Source: Ascochyta rabiei
Taxonomy: Eukaryota; Ascomycota; Dothideomycetes; Pleosporales; Didymellaceae
Assembly (NCBI RefSeq): GCF_004011695.2
Contig: NC_082413.1
Span: 496,001 to 560,000 of the forward strand
Reading direction: 5' to 3'
DNA: 64,000 bases
Part shown: positions 48,923-58,815 of the stretch, one piece after another
Numbering within the stretch: the first letter of the stretch is position 1
How the letters are laid out: each line of letters starts with the position of its first letter
Program-made: the position numbers and the translations under genes
The notes under the pieces: model-generated
The model's input: only the letters and a program-made list of their open reading frames with translations
Told to the model about the DNA's origin: nothing
The model's database searches: none

Positions 48923-51259
48923 ATGGTCAAAGCTGATGCCACGCGAAATTACTACGCCGACCTGAAAGTCGCCGCCAACGCCAACGAGAACGAGATCCGC
49001 AAGGCCTTCCGCACGCTCGCCCTGCAGTACCACCCCGACCGCAACCCGGGGCACGAGGCAGAGTTTGTCGTCAAGTTCCAAGAGATCCAGGCGGCCCACG
49101 AGGTTCTGTGCGATCCCACGCAGCGGCAGAAGTACGACAACGAGAGGAGGAAGTATCGCAGCCTGAACGTGCCCACGCACACACCGAACACACCACGGGC
49201 AAGACCGCCGCCACCGCCGCGCAACGCACACACCACCAGCACGCCGAGCGGCTCCTACTACCGCCCTCCGCCGCCCAAGCCCCAGCCCCAGCCCCAGCGC
49301 CCACCCCCACCACAGCACCACCAGACGTACAACAGCGGCCAAGACAGGTTCAAAAACTTCCGCCCGCCACCCACAGCCCAACGACCGCAGTCCGCGCAAA
49401 AGGGCGCGCAGGACAGTGCAAATGTCTTTACAGCATGGCAGAAGATGAAGACGGGCGCGCGGGCTGAAGAGCCACGCCCGTACAACTCCACAAATCCCAA
49501 CAACCCCAACGGCACTCCGTTCGGGCGGAGTCAGAGTACCAGAGTGCCATCTGGAAAGACTGGCTTCAATCCAGGCACTCCAGGCGCAGATGAGGGGCCG
49601 GCCAAGTCTGGTGGCTATCGATCAAGCTACGCTCGTCCGACTGCAACACCCCCCACACCTGCCGACTCGAGCTCACCCAACACCGATGTTCCCTACTCGG
49701 AGGGTAACCGCATACGGACACCATACTATTCCAAGGCTTCAGGCATGCGAGAGGAGGGTATTGGAAGATCTGCCAGCATGCGCAACTCACCGTCGCACTC
49801 GCACCAGCCAAGCTCCTCCAACGATGCAGCATCGCACTCAGATTCAGGTCAAAGACAGCAGCGGAACTCCTATAGTGGAAGGTCGACTAGAGATCCTTTT
49901 CCCCAGATGTACCCCGACTCGAGCGACGAGTCTGAAGCAGACGTCTTTCGAACGAGTACCGGGAACAAGCAACGAGCTCACCCGCCACGAAAAGCTCCAC
50001 ATCCGCCTCCTCCTACTTGGGACCAGAATACCTTTGCAACTCCGCCGTCAAAGCATCATGCTCCCCCCTCTGGGAACGTACCAAACAGCTTCAAGAGCAT
50101 GAGCGAGGAGAGCATCAACATGAAGTTTTCGCCTTCTGATTGGCACGGCAAGTTTCAAGGCACCGCTGACTATTTCGCACCCAGCGTGCAGCCGGCCGCC
50201 AATGCCAGAGGGCCCCAGTCACCCACACGAGGGAGAACAGCGTCACAACGGACGACACCAACATTTCCATCATCGGGAAACACGTTCAAAACACAGTTTG
50301 GCTACATGCCTCCGCCGCCTCCCGGTCCACCTCCTCAGGCCAGCTTTGCTCCCCGTCCTGAGGCTATGCCTCACACTGCAAAGTTCAGTCCGGAAGTGTG
50401 GAGTGAGACTTTCAAAGAGGCGAGTTGGGCAATGCCGAGTGAGGTCTCTGACCGTAAGAACTCTGAAACTACCAAGCGGCCGAAAGCTGCCGCACGGAAG
50501 CCCTCTGTACCCAAGACGCAAGAACAGTCTGACAAGTCACGACCCAAATACCAAGCAACTGCAGAGGAGCCAACAGGCGAGCCTGATGAGATGGATATTG
50601 ATTCAGACAGCCCACCAGCTACGAATGCCAATTCCTCCACTACAAGGCCCAAGACAGCACCATCGTCGCCAAGAAAAGAAAAGACAAGGAGGACGGGCTC
50701 TGTACCACCGAAGAGTGCGCCTTATCCTGCTCCTGCGACCGCGCCCTTTGCCCCAGGCTTGAACGGTCTCTCCGGTATCGCATCGGTTGAACCCTTCCTC
50801 CCAACCCAGAATGGTGGTCTGTCGGAACTTGATGCGCTCAAGGATACCCTTCCGTTCCAATCGCAGGCGTCGGCCACCCACCCTACGAAGCAGAACTCGG
50901 CTCGAGCCCTGAAACTACCTCCAGTACCCATGGCCCCTCACGCTCCTCTCAAGCTCGATCAAGCTACCACAGACGCATACTTCAGTCACATGGAAAGCTA
51001 CGCCAGGGCCTTCAATAGCTTCAGCAAGGGCATCACCAATCATTTTGCCTCCCGAAGCGCAGAGCTCGAAGGCCTGGAAGATCGGTTTATTCACAATCGC
51101 GGAGAAACAAGCAAGAAGCTTGGCTTTGCCAGCTATCTCAACAGGATGAAAGAAGACGAGGCGGTCATGACGATGTGGAAGATTGCGCAGGAGAGACATA
51201 TCCAAGCCTTGGAAAAATGCGAGGAAGTCCGAAACAAGACAATCAAGCTGTATCAGTGA
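48923..51259 (+). CDS. J-domain (DnaJ/HSP40) protein with long disordered region
   Basis: Single exon of 778 aa. The J domain lies at about residues 9-75: NYYADLKVAANANENEIRKAFRTLALQYHPDRNPG with the HPD tripeptide at 37-39 that stimulates Hsp70 ATPase, and FQEIQAAHEVLCDPTQRQKYD as helices III-IV. No Gly/Phe, zinc-finger or C-terminal substrate domain of type I/II J proteins follows, so it is type III. Residues 80-650 are Pro/Ser/Gln-rich and low complexity. The last 110 residues look folded and helical (TDAYFSHMESYARAFNSFSKGITNHFASRSAELEGLE...YLNRMKEDEAVMTMWKIAQERHIQALEKCEEVRNK) and probably form the specific partner-binding part. I know relatives only as uncharacterised ascomycete J proteins. 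The ATG directly before MVKADATRNYY is the natural start. Confidence 0.9.
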   Translation: MVKADATRNYYADLKVAANANENEIRKAFRTLALQYHPDRNPGHEAEFVVKFQEIQAAHEVLCDPTQRQKYDNERRKYRSLNVPTHTPNTPRARPPPPPRNAHTTSTPSGSYYRPPPPKPQPQPQRPPPPQHHQTYNSGQDRFKNFRPPPTAQRPQSAQKGAQDSANVFTAWQKMKTGARAEEPRPYNSTNPNNPNGTPFGRSQSTRVPSGKTGFNPGTPGADEGPAKSGGYRSSYARPTATPPTPADSSSPNTDVPYSEGNRIRTPYYSKASGMREEGIGRSASMRNSPSHSHQPSSSNDAASHSDSGQRQQRNSYSGRSTRDPFPQMYPDSSDESEADVFRTSTGNKQRAHPPRKAPHPPPPTWDQNTFATPPSKHHAPPSGNVPNSFKSMSEESINMKFSPSDWHGKFQGTADYFAPSVQPAANARGPQSPTRGRTASQRTTPTFPSSGNTFKTQFGYMPPPPPGPPPQASFAPRPEAMPHTAKFSPEVWSETFKEASWAMPSEVSDRKNSETTKRPKAAARKPSVPKTQEQSDKSRPKYQATAEEPTGEPDEMDIDSDSPPATNANSSTTRPKTAPSSPRKEKTRRTGSVPPKSAPYPAPATAPFAPGLNGLSGIASVEPFLPTQNGGLSELDALKDTLPFQSQASATHPTKQNSARALKLPPVPMAPHAPLKLDQATTDAYFSHMESYARAFNSFSKGITNHFASRSAELEGLEDRFIHNRGETSKKLGFASYLNRMKEDEAVMTMWKIAQERHIQALEKCEEVRNKTIKLYQ

Positions 51260-51861
51260 GCGAATGGAGATGCGGGCGTACAATTTTGCTACAGTTGTAC
51301 TGACCATACTTCAGCATTGGCGTCCCAGAGCAAGACACCAGTCCAATGAAGTTGATGAGGGAGAAGTTAGTCGAGATTGTCGCTGGGCTGGCGCTTCGCC
51401 GGTCCGCGTCGGTGTCCATAGCGACATCAGTCCCAGCTCATACTGTTGCGAACGCTCCATCTCGCCGACACTACTCACTCCGATCGGATGCCGGCGCGTC
51501 GGCTTGGCGTGAAGAGGACATAGATGATGAATTAATGTCGTCAAAGCCGGAACATTTAAAGTTGAGGAAGAAACCGAAGAGACGCGCACTTGGTTAGCAT
51601 GGCGCATGGGCATACTGTGTGGGATACCCTCGGTGCATCGTATATATATCAGTGAGCATTTGAAATAGCGTGTTACATTACCAGCATTATAGTAACAGCA
51701 GCATTGCGAATACAACTTCTGCGATGTGACTATCATGATATTCTAGTCGTAAAGATAGCATAGAGGACTTCCCATCCTGGCCATCTCATACGAACCCAGC
51801 ACCGCATGACCCCAGAGGTCTCCCAGCTCGGCCCCACCCATCTCTGCAACACCCATCCTCA
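51260..51861. other. intergenic between convergent J-protein and tail-anchored protein genes
   Basis: 600 bp, nothing recognised. A short open frame at 51346-51597 plus has no family resemblance. Confidence 0.5.
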
Positions 51862-52398
51862 TCATCGCCGCATACCCCACCAATACCTCACCAGACCCCA
51901 CACCGCCACCACGACTGCCGCCACCACTGTCAATACGAACACGCACCAACAGCACACCTTCCACCCCTTCACCTCTGCGCTAGTGCCCCCGTGCCTGCTC
52001 GGCGTCGTCTGGACCACGTCGTCTGCAGTAGGAACACTTGGCGTATGCGCCCAGTGGAGTCGCTGAGACGCTGCGGCTGCTGTTGGTGGGTATGTGAGAG
52101 CAGCAGCTGGTGGCAGCGTGGAGGCATTCAGTCTGCTCGCGACGCTGGGCGTGGGGTCTAGGTTGCCGTGCTCCAGATCCGGTTCGAAGGTGCGTGGAAA
52201 GGCTAGGAGGACTTCAGTGGGACGCACGGATAGGGAGGAGAAGTGGGCGGAGGTGATGGGGAGCATTTCGTGGTTGTCGGTGGTGTCGTCGTCGTGTACG
52301 CTGGAGGTGTACGGCGGCGGCGGAGTGTTGGGTCTTGGGGCGGACGGAAGGGGGTTGTTTGGTCCGAGGATGCTGTTACCAGCGGGTTTGGGCGACAT
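51862..52398 (-). CDS. proline-rich tail-anchored membrane protein, uncharacterised
   Basis: Frame of 178 aa from the ATG at 52398 (MSPKPAGNSILGP). The frame stays open 101 codons further upstream, but that part has another composition and is probably 5' leader. The chain is Pro/Ser/Thr-rich with a PPPPY sequence near residue 30 (a possible WW- or arrestin-binding PY motif) and ends with one hydrophobic stretch, VCCWCVFVLTVVAAVVVAVWGLVRYWW, followed by GMRR. This is the layout of a tail-anchored or single-pass C-terminal-anchor protein. No named family recognised; the gene is plausible but not certain. Confidence 0.5.
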   Translation of the reverse strand: MSPKPAGNSILGPNNPLPSAPRPNTPPPPYTSSVHDDDTTDNHEMLPITSAHFSSLSVRPTEVLLAFPRTFEPDLEHGNLDPTPSVASRLNASTLPPAAALTYPPTAAAASQRLHWAHTPSVPTADDVVQTTPSRHGGTSAEVKGWKVCCWCVFVLTVVAAVVVAVWGLVRYWWGMRR

Positions 52399-53717
52399 GT
52401 TTTTCCCAGTCTTCAGGGTGGGTGATTTGGAGAGGGGATTGGTAAATTGAAGTGTTGTCTTTGAGAGAGTGCGAGGGATTGTAGATGGCGATGAAACGTC
52501 GCAGAGGGAAGAAGAAAGAATAAACGCTAGAAAAACGGCTCGAATATTGGGACTCCATGGCTGTGAGCAGTTGCTACCAGAGGAGGAACGTGGATATTGG
52601 TAATCTGTCTTCGGTTCGTGGATGTTGGAGACACGGTTCGTTCGTATGGTCCTTACCAAATAATTGGAGAGTCTGAGCACATTTGAGGTGTAAAAGAACA
52701 AGAGTAGCCGGTAACGTGGAAAAGAATCGAAAGACTATTATTGGAATGATACAAAGCCAGTAAGAGAGATATCAGCCGATCGGCCTTGGGAAAAAAAGAA
52801 CGATATCGGTATGAGAAGATACGACTGATTTAGACTTAATGAAAGCCACACGAAGACACCATTTCTGACTCCCTTGGTGAGTTACTAGGGCATTTTGGAA
52901 ATATCCCAGAGCAAGTTCAACTACAAGCTTAGTCACTTACCGGGTCTTGTGTCTTCTGCGGTTTTTAGGTACTTTGGGTGTGCGGTCTTTGGTGGAACCA
53001 CCAAATCGCGGTCTCCGTCCATTTATGGTATGCTTTGGCACAAAGGAAGCCACTTCTGCTCGCTAGCATGCTGCTCAGTCCGCTAGGCTTGGAGATTGAC
53101 GAATCTAGAACTTGTTTAAGGTGCGAATAAATACTCAGTCTCGCTGAATCTAGTGGAGGCGTGAAATCTGGCAACATGGTGCGGAGATGCTGCGTGAAAC
53201 TTTGTTCTCACAGATTCGCTGGCATCGTTTGCGAAAGTAGTGCGGACATCGAAGTCGGTGAAGTGCTGAAGTGCTGAAGTGCCGGTGAACGACTGTGTGA
53301 AGGCGGGAGCTCGATGGCGTCAACGTCGGGCACGGACTTGCCTCGGCCGGACTTTGTAGCGGTGATGCTGACCTACCCTCGTGTGTTTACTGGAGCTTGA
53401 TAGAAGCCACTCGAAAGTGACTTTGCCTCCACGGTCGCTTTTTGTGCTTTTGCGTCTCCTTCCGTTTTGGCTTTCACCACGAACTGTCTTCACCGACTCT
53501 CCATGACGCAACGCGCAACCTCGACGTGTCGATAGCGCCCGGCTGGACATCAAGTTCCCATTTACGCCTCTACCCTGACTCTACAAACGCAGAGCCCATA
53601 CAGTCCGTAGACTGGAGGGCTCGATCACGATCGTATTAGAGGTTGAGCATCTCTTGATAAACTCGCCTCCCGTCTCAGCACCTCCGCCGATTACCCGCAC
53701 ACGACCGCCCCGCCACC
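52399..53717. other. divergent upstream region of the tail-anchored and HUL5 genes
   Basis: 1.3 kb without a recognisable gene. A short direct repeat gaagtgctgaagtgctgaagtg lies at about 53259-53280. Confidence 0.5.
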
Positions 53718-56700
53718 ATGTTCACCAGCTTCACCGGAAACCCACGGCGGTCCCGTCAGGTCAACCTTTCAGGTCGCAAGACGAACCCATTCGGCACACC
53801 AGGCACTGGCGCCGGGTCACAACCCGCCCTGGACCGCGCGCAGCAAGAGCGTGCACAACGACAGCGAGAAAGAGACACACTCAATGCGGCGAAGAAGATA
53901 CAGAAAGTATGGAGAGGACATGCAAGCAGACAAAGAGTCGCCGACTATCTACGCCAGACATGGGATGCTACAGAGAAGGAAGACTGCAGCCATGAAGACC
54001 GCCCATCATACAACGACGAAAAGACGGCATTATTACAGTTACAACGACTGTTGCGCTTTGCATCCACACGCAAAGAGCAAGACCTGGAGCGCATAAGACA
54101 TCTCGGAGCCCGGCTACAGTCGACCAAAGAGCTGAATGTGGAGGCACGAGATGCTTCGTGGCCAGTGGCATACTTCAAGTTTGAAAAATTGCTGCTGGCA
54201 GCTCTGCAGCGGATGAACAAGGTACCAACGTCTTGGTGGAATAATGGGTCAGAGAAGCCGGATGAACAACCTGTGAATCTCATTTCGATTTTGCAGTTCG
54301 TTGCTGGTCAGATTCCCTCAGAGACATCTCAGTATGCAAACGTCTACTACAACACCCTTGCCGAAACTATGTCGAAGCTAGTGCCAACCCTGTTGGACAC
54401 GACGATGGAAGCCGCCCACTGGATGACATTGGAGACTTTCCTTCGTACGATCCTTGTGCCCCTCAAAGCAGTGACTGGATACACTTTGGACGCATACGAT
54501 GCTTTCGGGCAAATCTTCATGACTCTCCCACTGCTTAGCTCTGATTCAACCTCGCCGCTCATTCGGAAGTTCAGAGACGCACTCGCTGAGTCCATCAACT
54601 ACAAGCTACTCGCCAATGCACTAGCCACCTCACTCAAAGCGTCTGGTATACAATCACGCCCCCAGCTCAAGAGCTCGACCAGTCGTGTACGACTACTTGG
54701 CTTGTTCATTTACTTCCATCGATATGCGCATAACTTCGATTCACCAGAAGCTTACGCCATACATCAGGACTTTGTTATGGTTGTGTCTTTGATTCTAAAT
54801 TCGCTGCCAGTCAGCATCTTTGGCAAGGATGAGATCGTGATGGACATATCCGACGAGAAAGATGTCTCCGCGGACACCGTCACACAGTTTCTCATGGAAC
54901 AAGTGCAGTCCCTGGTCAATCAAGAAGGCATTGGCAGTCTTTTGGCCGGTTCATCACAGTCCTCTGGAGCGTCGGAAGACGAAAAGATCGACGAGGCGAG
55001 ACAATTAGCCAACTACGCGCTTGCACTGCTTCGTTTTTTCCCTAAAAGGGGCGATGAGATACGCATGTGGCTGTACATTGGTCCTCCCGACAATAGAGAT
55101 GGTGGACGGAAGTCTCCGGCGATCAGATACTTTTGGGAAGCTTCAAAGCGTTCATCAGTGTTTGCAACTATTTTCCGCGATTCGCGCGCCGCTATCGAGC
55201 TCTTGAAGCCGAAGACCTCAGACTCCAGTGCTTCAGGCCTGATTCAGCATGGTTTTTGGCAAGCGGCGCAACAAGAAGTCAACCGTGAGGCTGCTGCTGC
55301 CGATGAGTGGAGGGTCATACTTGTCTTCCTCGAGCTGTACACATTTGTGCTCAAAGTGACGGACGATGAAGAGTTCTTCTCTGCAGGAAAACAGGACGGA
55401 CTTTCTGGCCAGGTACGCGACAGTGGTCTCCCTCTAACCGAGGTGAAAGACCTGACGACATTCTTGAAGAATCTTGGGTTCACGTTATACTTCAACGCAG
55501 CCGACATCACCCCGGCAGAAGAGCGCACAAATGCAAGCACTAGCCTCAACTTCTACAACTACCAGGCTGTAGAGAATCAATCCACCAAGGAAGCACAAGA
55601 GCCTTCTGTTGGCGGCGTTGCAGGCCTTAGTCTCGATTATGTCAAAGGATTGGTTACTGGGCTCTTGCGTATGGTGTACGAGAGAGATTCACGACGCACA
55701 TTCCTACCCGCTGATCACTGGCTGATGACTTCGCGTTTCGACATGACTGGCTTTATTCCAGCTGTGGTTGAGGAGGAAGAATCACGGCACAAGATCCAAG
55801 ACGAAGACGCTGGTGATGTCGATGAAGAAGAGGAAGAGGAGGATTATGACGACACACCACAGCTGATCGGCACGAGCCGTGTACAGCAGCAGCGCAGGCT
55901 GGAAAGGCTACAGCGGCAGCAGCGCAAGGCTTCACGGAGAAGATATTTGCAAGCGGTCGCACCGCGCTTAGAGATTCTGCAGAACATGCCTTTCTTCATT
56001 CCATTTACAACCAGAGTAAAGATCTTCCGCGAGTTCGTACATCTGGACATGACAAAACGGAGAAACACCGCTGATCCAGAGGCTTGGCGGGCGAGAATGA
56101 TGTTTGGCGGTGGGCCTGGCGACAAGCACTCTGCAAGGATCCGACGCGATAACGAGTTCGAAGATGCCTACGAGCAGTTCTACCCACTGGGACAAGGACT
56201 CAAAGAGCCTATACAGATCACTTTCGTTGACCAGTTCGACGCACCAGAGGCTGGTATCGACGGTGGCGGAGTGACGAAGGAGTTTCTGACGAGCGTTACA
56301 AACCGAGCTTTCATGCCTACAGATTCCGTGGACATGTTTGTTGAGAACGATCAACACCTTCTCTACCCGAACCCCGCCGCGGTTGAAGAGCACAAGGAGC
56401 TGTTGAAGCAACAAGGATTGCGCGAAACCTCTCCAGACTTTCGACATGAAGTCACCGAGCTACTCCATCGCTACGAGTTTCTTGGTCGTATCATAGGAAA
56501 GTGTTTGTACGAGGGGATTTTGGTGGATGTCAACTTTGCGGCGTTCTTCCTTCGCAAGTGGGCGCTCACCGGCGGCACTGGCTCTGCACCGAACGAATCC
56601 GGATATCGTCCTACCCTCAACGACCTTCGTGATCTTGACGAAGAACTTTACCAAGGTCTCCATAAACTCAAAACTTATCCCGGCGACGTCGAAGACTTCT

Positions 56701-57344
56701 CGCTCAACTTCACTGTCACCGACACCGTTGTCACTGACCATGCCTCATCCCCTAAGAAAACCAAAGCCATCACCAAAGACCTTAAGTCCGGCGGTGCCGA
56801 CACAGCAGTGACTAACCAAAACCGCTTGGTCTACATCAGCTACATGGCACGCCATCGTCTTCAGAACCAGCCATATCTGCAGACGACCGCCTTCCTCCGC
56901 GGCCTGAGTACAATGATACAACCGTCCTGGCTTTCCATGTTCAACCATTCAGAGCTGCAAACCCTCATTTCTGGCACACGAACTCAAATCGACGTCGAAG
57001 ATCTGCGCCGCAACACCATCTACGGCGGCACCTACGTCATCGGTGACGATGGACTTGAGCACCCCACTGTACAGCTCTTCTGGAGAATCATGAAGGACAT
57101 TAGCGATGACGAGCGGCGTGCGGTTCTCAAGTTCGTCACATCTACGCCGCGAGCGCCGTTGCTTGGGTTTGGTACACTGAATCCACGCTTCAGTATCAGG
57201 GATGGTGGAAGTGATCAAGAGAGGCTGCCTAGTACAAGCACTTGTGTAAATCTGCTAAAGCTGCCGATGTATAGAGAATATGGCGTGTTGAAGGAGAAGT
57301 TGCTGTATAGTGTGTTCAGCGGAGCCGGGTTTGACCTGAGCTAG
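53718..57344 (+). CDS. HUL5: HECT-type ubiquitin ligase HUL5 (UBE3B/C-like)
   Basis: Single exon, 1208 aa. HUL5 extends ubiquitin chains on proteasome-bound and misfolded proteins. The N-terminus (MFTSFTGNPRRSRQVNLSG) and the IQ motif NAAKKIQKVWRGHASRQR at about 56-73 are the family signature shared with UBE3B/UBE3C. A helical middle region follows, with an acidic insert near 700-715 (DEEEEEEDYDD). The HECT domain starts around residue 830 (PIQITFVDQFDAPEAGIDGGGVTKEFLTSV), with YEFLGRIIGKCLYEGILVDVNFAAFFLRKW in the N-lobe and the catalytic Cys at about residue 1176 in LPSTSTCVNLLKLP; it ends with the usual LLYSVFSGAGFDLS. Length and ends are complete. Start ATG follows ccacc, a good context. 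Confidence 0.96.
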   Translation: MFTSFTGNPRRSRQVNLSGRKTNPFGTPGTGAGSQPALDRAQQERAQRQRERDTLNAAKKIQKVWRGHASRQRVADYLRQTWDATEKEDCSHEDRPSYNDEKTALLQLQRLLRFASTRKEQDLERIRHLGARLQSTKELNVEARDASWPVAYFKFEKLLLAALQRMNKVPTSWWNNGSEKPDEQPVNLISILQFVAGQIPSETSQYANVYYNTLAETMSKLVPTLLDTTMEAAHWMTLETFLRTILVPLKAVTGYTLDAYDAFGQIFMTLPLLSSDSTSPLIRKFRDALAESINYKLLANALATSLKASGIQSRPQLKSSTSRVRLLGLFIYFHRYAHNFDSPEAYAIHQDFVMVVSLILNSLPVSIFGKDEIVMDISDEKDVSADTVTQFLMEQVQSLVNQEGIGSLLAGSSQSSGASEDEKIDEARQLANYALALLRFFPKRGDEIRMWLYIGPPDNRDGGRKSPAIRYFWEASKRSSVFATIFRDSRAAIELLKPKTSDSSASGLIQHGFWQAAQQEVNREAAAADEWRVILVFLELYTFVLKVTDDEEFFSAGKQDGLSGQVRDSGLPLTEVKDLTTFLKNLGFTLYFNAADITPAEERTNASTSLNFYNYQAVENQSTKEAQEPSVGGVAGLSLDYVKGLVTGLLRMVYERDSRRTFLPADHWLMTSRFDMTGFIPAVVEEEESRHKIQDEDAGDVDEEEEEEDYDDTPQLIGTSRVQQQRRLERLQRQQRKASRRRYLQAVAPRLEILQNMPFFIPFTTRVKIFREFVHLDMTKRRNTADPEAWRARMMFGGGPGDKHSARIRRDNEFEDAYEQFYPLGQGLKEPIQITFVDQFDAPEAGIDGGGVTKEFLTSVTNRAFMPTDSVDMFVENDQHLLYPNPAAVEEHKELLKQQGLRETSPDFRHEVTELLHRYEFLGRIIGKCLYEGILVDVNFAAFFLRKWALTGGTGSAPNESGYRPTLNDLRDLDEELYQGLHKLKTYPGDVEDFSLNFTVTDTVVTDHASSPKKTKAITKDLKSGGADTAVTNQNRLVYISYMARHRLQNQPYLQTTAFLRGLSTMIQPSWLSMFNHSELQTLISGTRTQIDVEDLRRNTIYGGTYVIGDDGLEHPTVQLFWRIMKDISDDERRAVLKFVTSTPRAPLLGFGTLNPRFSIRDGGSDQERLPSTSTCVNLLKLPMYREYGVLKEKLLYSVFSGAGFDLS

Positions 57345-58815
57345 AGAGCAATGGGGATGGAGTGCTGTACATGCAGGTACCGAGCGAATGAAGGCATTGG
57401 CGTGTTTGACTGATTTTACGAGACCGATTGCTGATCGTGCACGTGCAAACGGGCCTGACATGAGAAACACGAGCTTTATTATGCGACGTTTGATACTCAT
57501 GGGTGCGCTGCAACAGTATGATACGTAAAGACTGTGCTCTCGTATTCGCAGATGTACTTGGCACCGCGGAGGGGTTGTAGTGATTCGGGGGTCCTGGTCG
57601 GTGCTTGAGTCTTCACACCAGTCCTATTTTCAGTGAAGCAAGCAAGCACAGCCTAGCCTGTATGCGTACGGATAGACGATGAGAGCACGCATGAAGAAGT
57701 TTGGAAAATCTCCTATGCTCTGTGTGCTCCGGTTTGAAGACGAGAAAAAGTCACACATCTATCTACTATGCACAAAGCGTTCGACGTGGAATTGGCACAC
57801 GGCGAATGTAAATTCCATCTTGCGAGTCTGGCAGTCTACCTAGCAGCTGCCGGATCCTACCCACCAATTGAACGACCTACCGAATTCGAACGCATTCAAG
57901 CGACCAAAACCGAAGCACCGATGACCACTCAGTTTGGCGTTTCATCTCCTAGTCAATGTCATAATCGCAAACTGCTCAAGGGCAACGCGACTAGGCCGGA
58001 GGCTCGTGCCCGCGACCACGAACCATTCGAGACGGTAATGCCAGGGCAGACCTTCCCTCAAGTAGGAGGAGAGGATAGTATAGGTACCTAGTGCTTGTTG
58101 GCACTGTTTCTGACAGACGCCATGGTCGTGGCGGAGAGTGAGGCTTAAAGCTGCAGGGGTGTCGCAGTTTCCATTCGCGCCAGACGAGAACGCCGAGCTC
58201 ACCGATCCCCACGACCTTGGGTGCGGCGCAACGACGATCGAGCACACAGCGCAATCGATTTGGGCAAGAAGAAGAAGGATGCTAGCCCCTGCCTCGTTTG
58301 TCTGCACAGGCTCCGCAAGTCACCGAATGGGAGACTTTCTGTTTTCAAGGCACGCGATCTTCTCAAAAGAACGGCCGGATCGCGGAGGGCGCGCATCGAG
58401 ATCGTGAATGCGAGTGGCCCCGCAACAGCGACATTTTCGTAGCAGCACGCTCAACGTCGTGCCTTAACACACGCGACGTTCGCGATGTCCCAGACCCTCC
58501 GTCACCGTCTTCGCATCTGTTCCCGATCTGACCCTTGCTGAGCGGCCGACCGGCTCATCCCCGGATTATCCTCCAGACTGGTCGAGACTTCCACGCGACA
58601 CGGAAACCGTTGCTTGGCCGGAGACTACACACCCATCAGACCAGTTCCACAGATTGCCACCTTTCCCACTCAAACAGATCGTGGCAGCAGTGACACCGCA
58701 CTTGCTGCAATTCTCCTGTCCCTCTCCCGATTCATAATACTGCTCATCGAGATCACTTGGCTTCAGATGGTGGGGTTCTGCCTTGTTACTGTTTCTCGGC
58801 CTAGCGCTCGATCCG
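57345..58815. other. intergenic between HUL5 and the histidine kinase gene
   Basis: 1.5 kb between tandem plus-strand genes. Open frames (57768-58091 plus, 57942-58307 minus) show no recognisable family. No RNA gene seen. Confidence 0.5.

Noticed and set aside
52399..52701. N-terminal extension of the tail-anchored protein to 279 aa
   Set aside because: The extra 101 codons have leader-like composition and a poorer start; the internal ATG at 52398 opens the Pro-rich chain directly.
57768..58091. 107-codon plus-strand frame downstream of HUL5
   Set aside because: No recognisable domain or conserved pattern, in a gap of 1.5 kb where chance frames of this size are expected.
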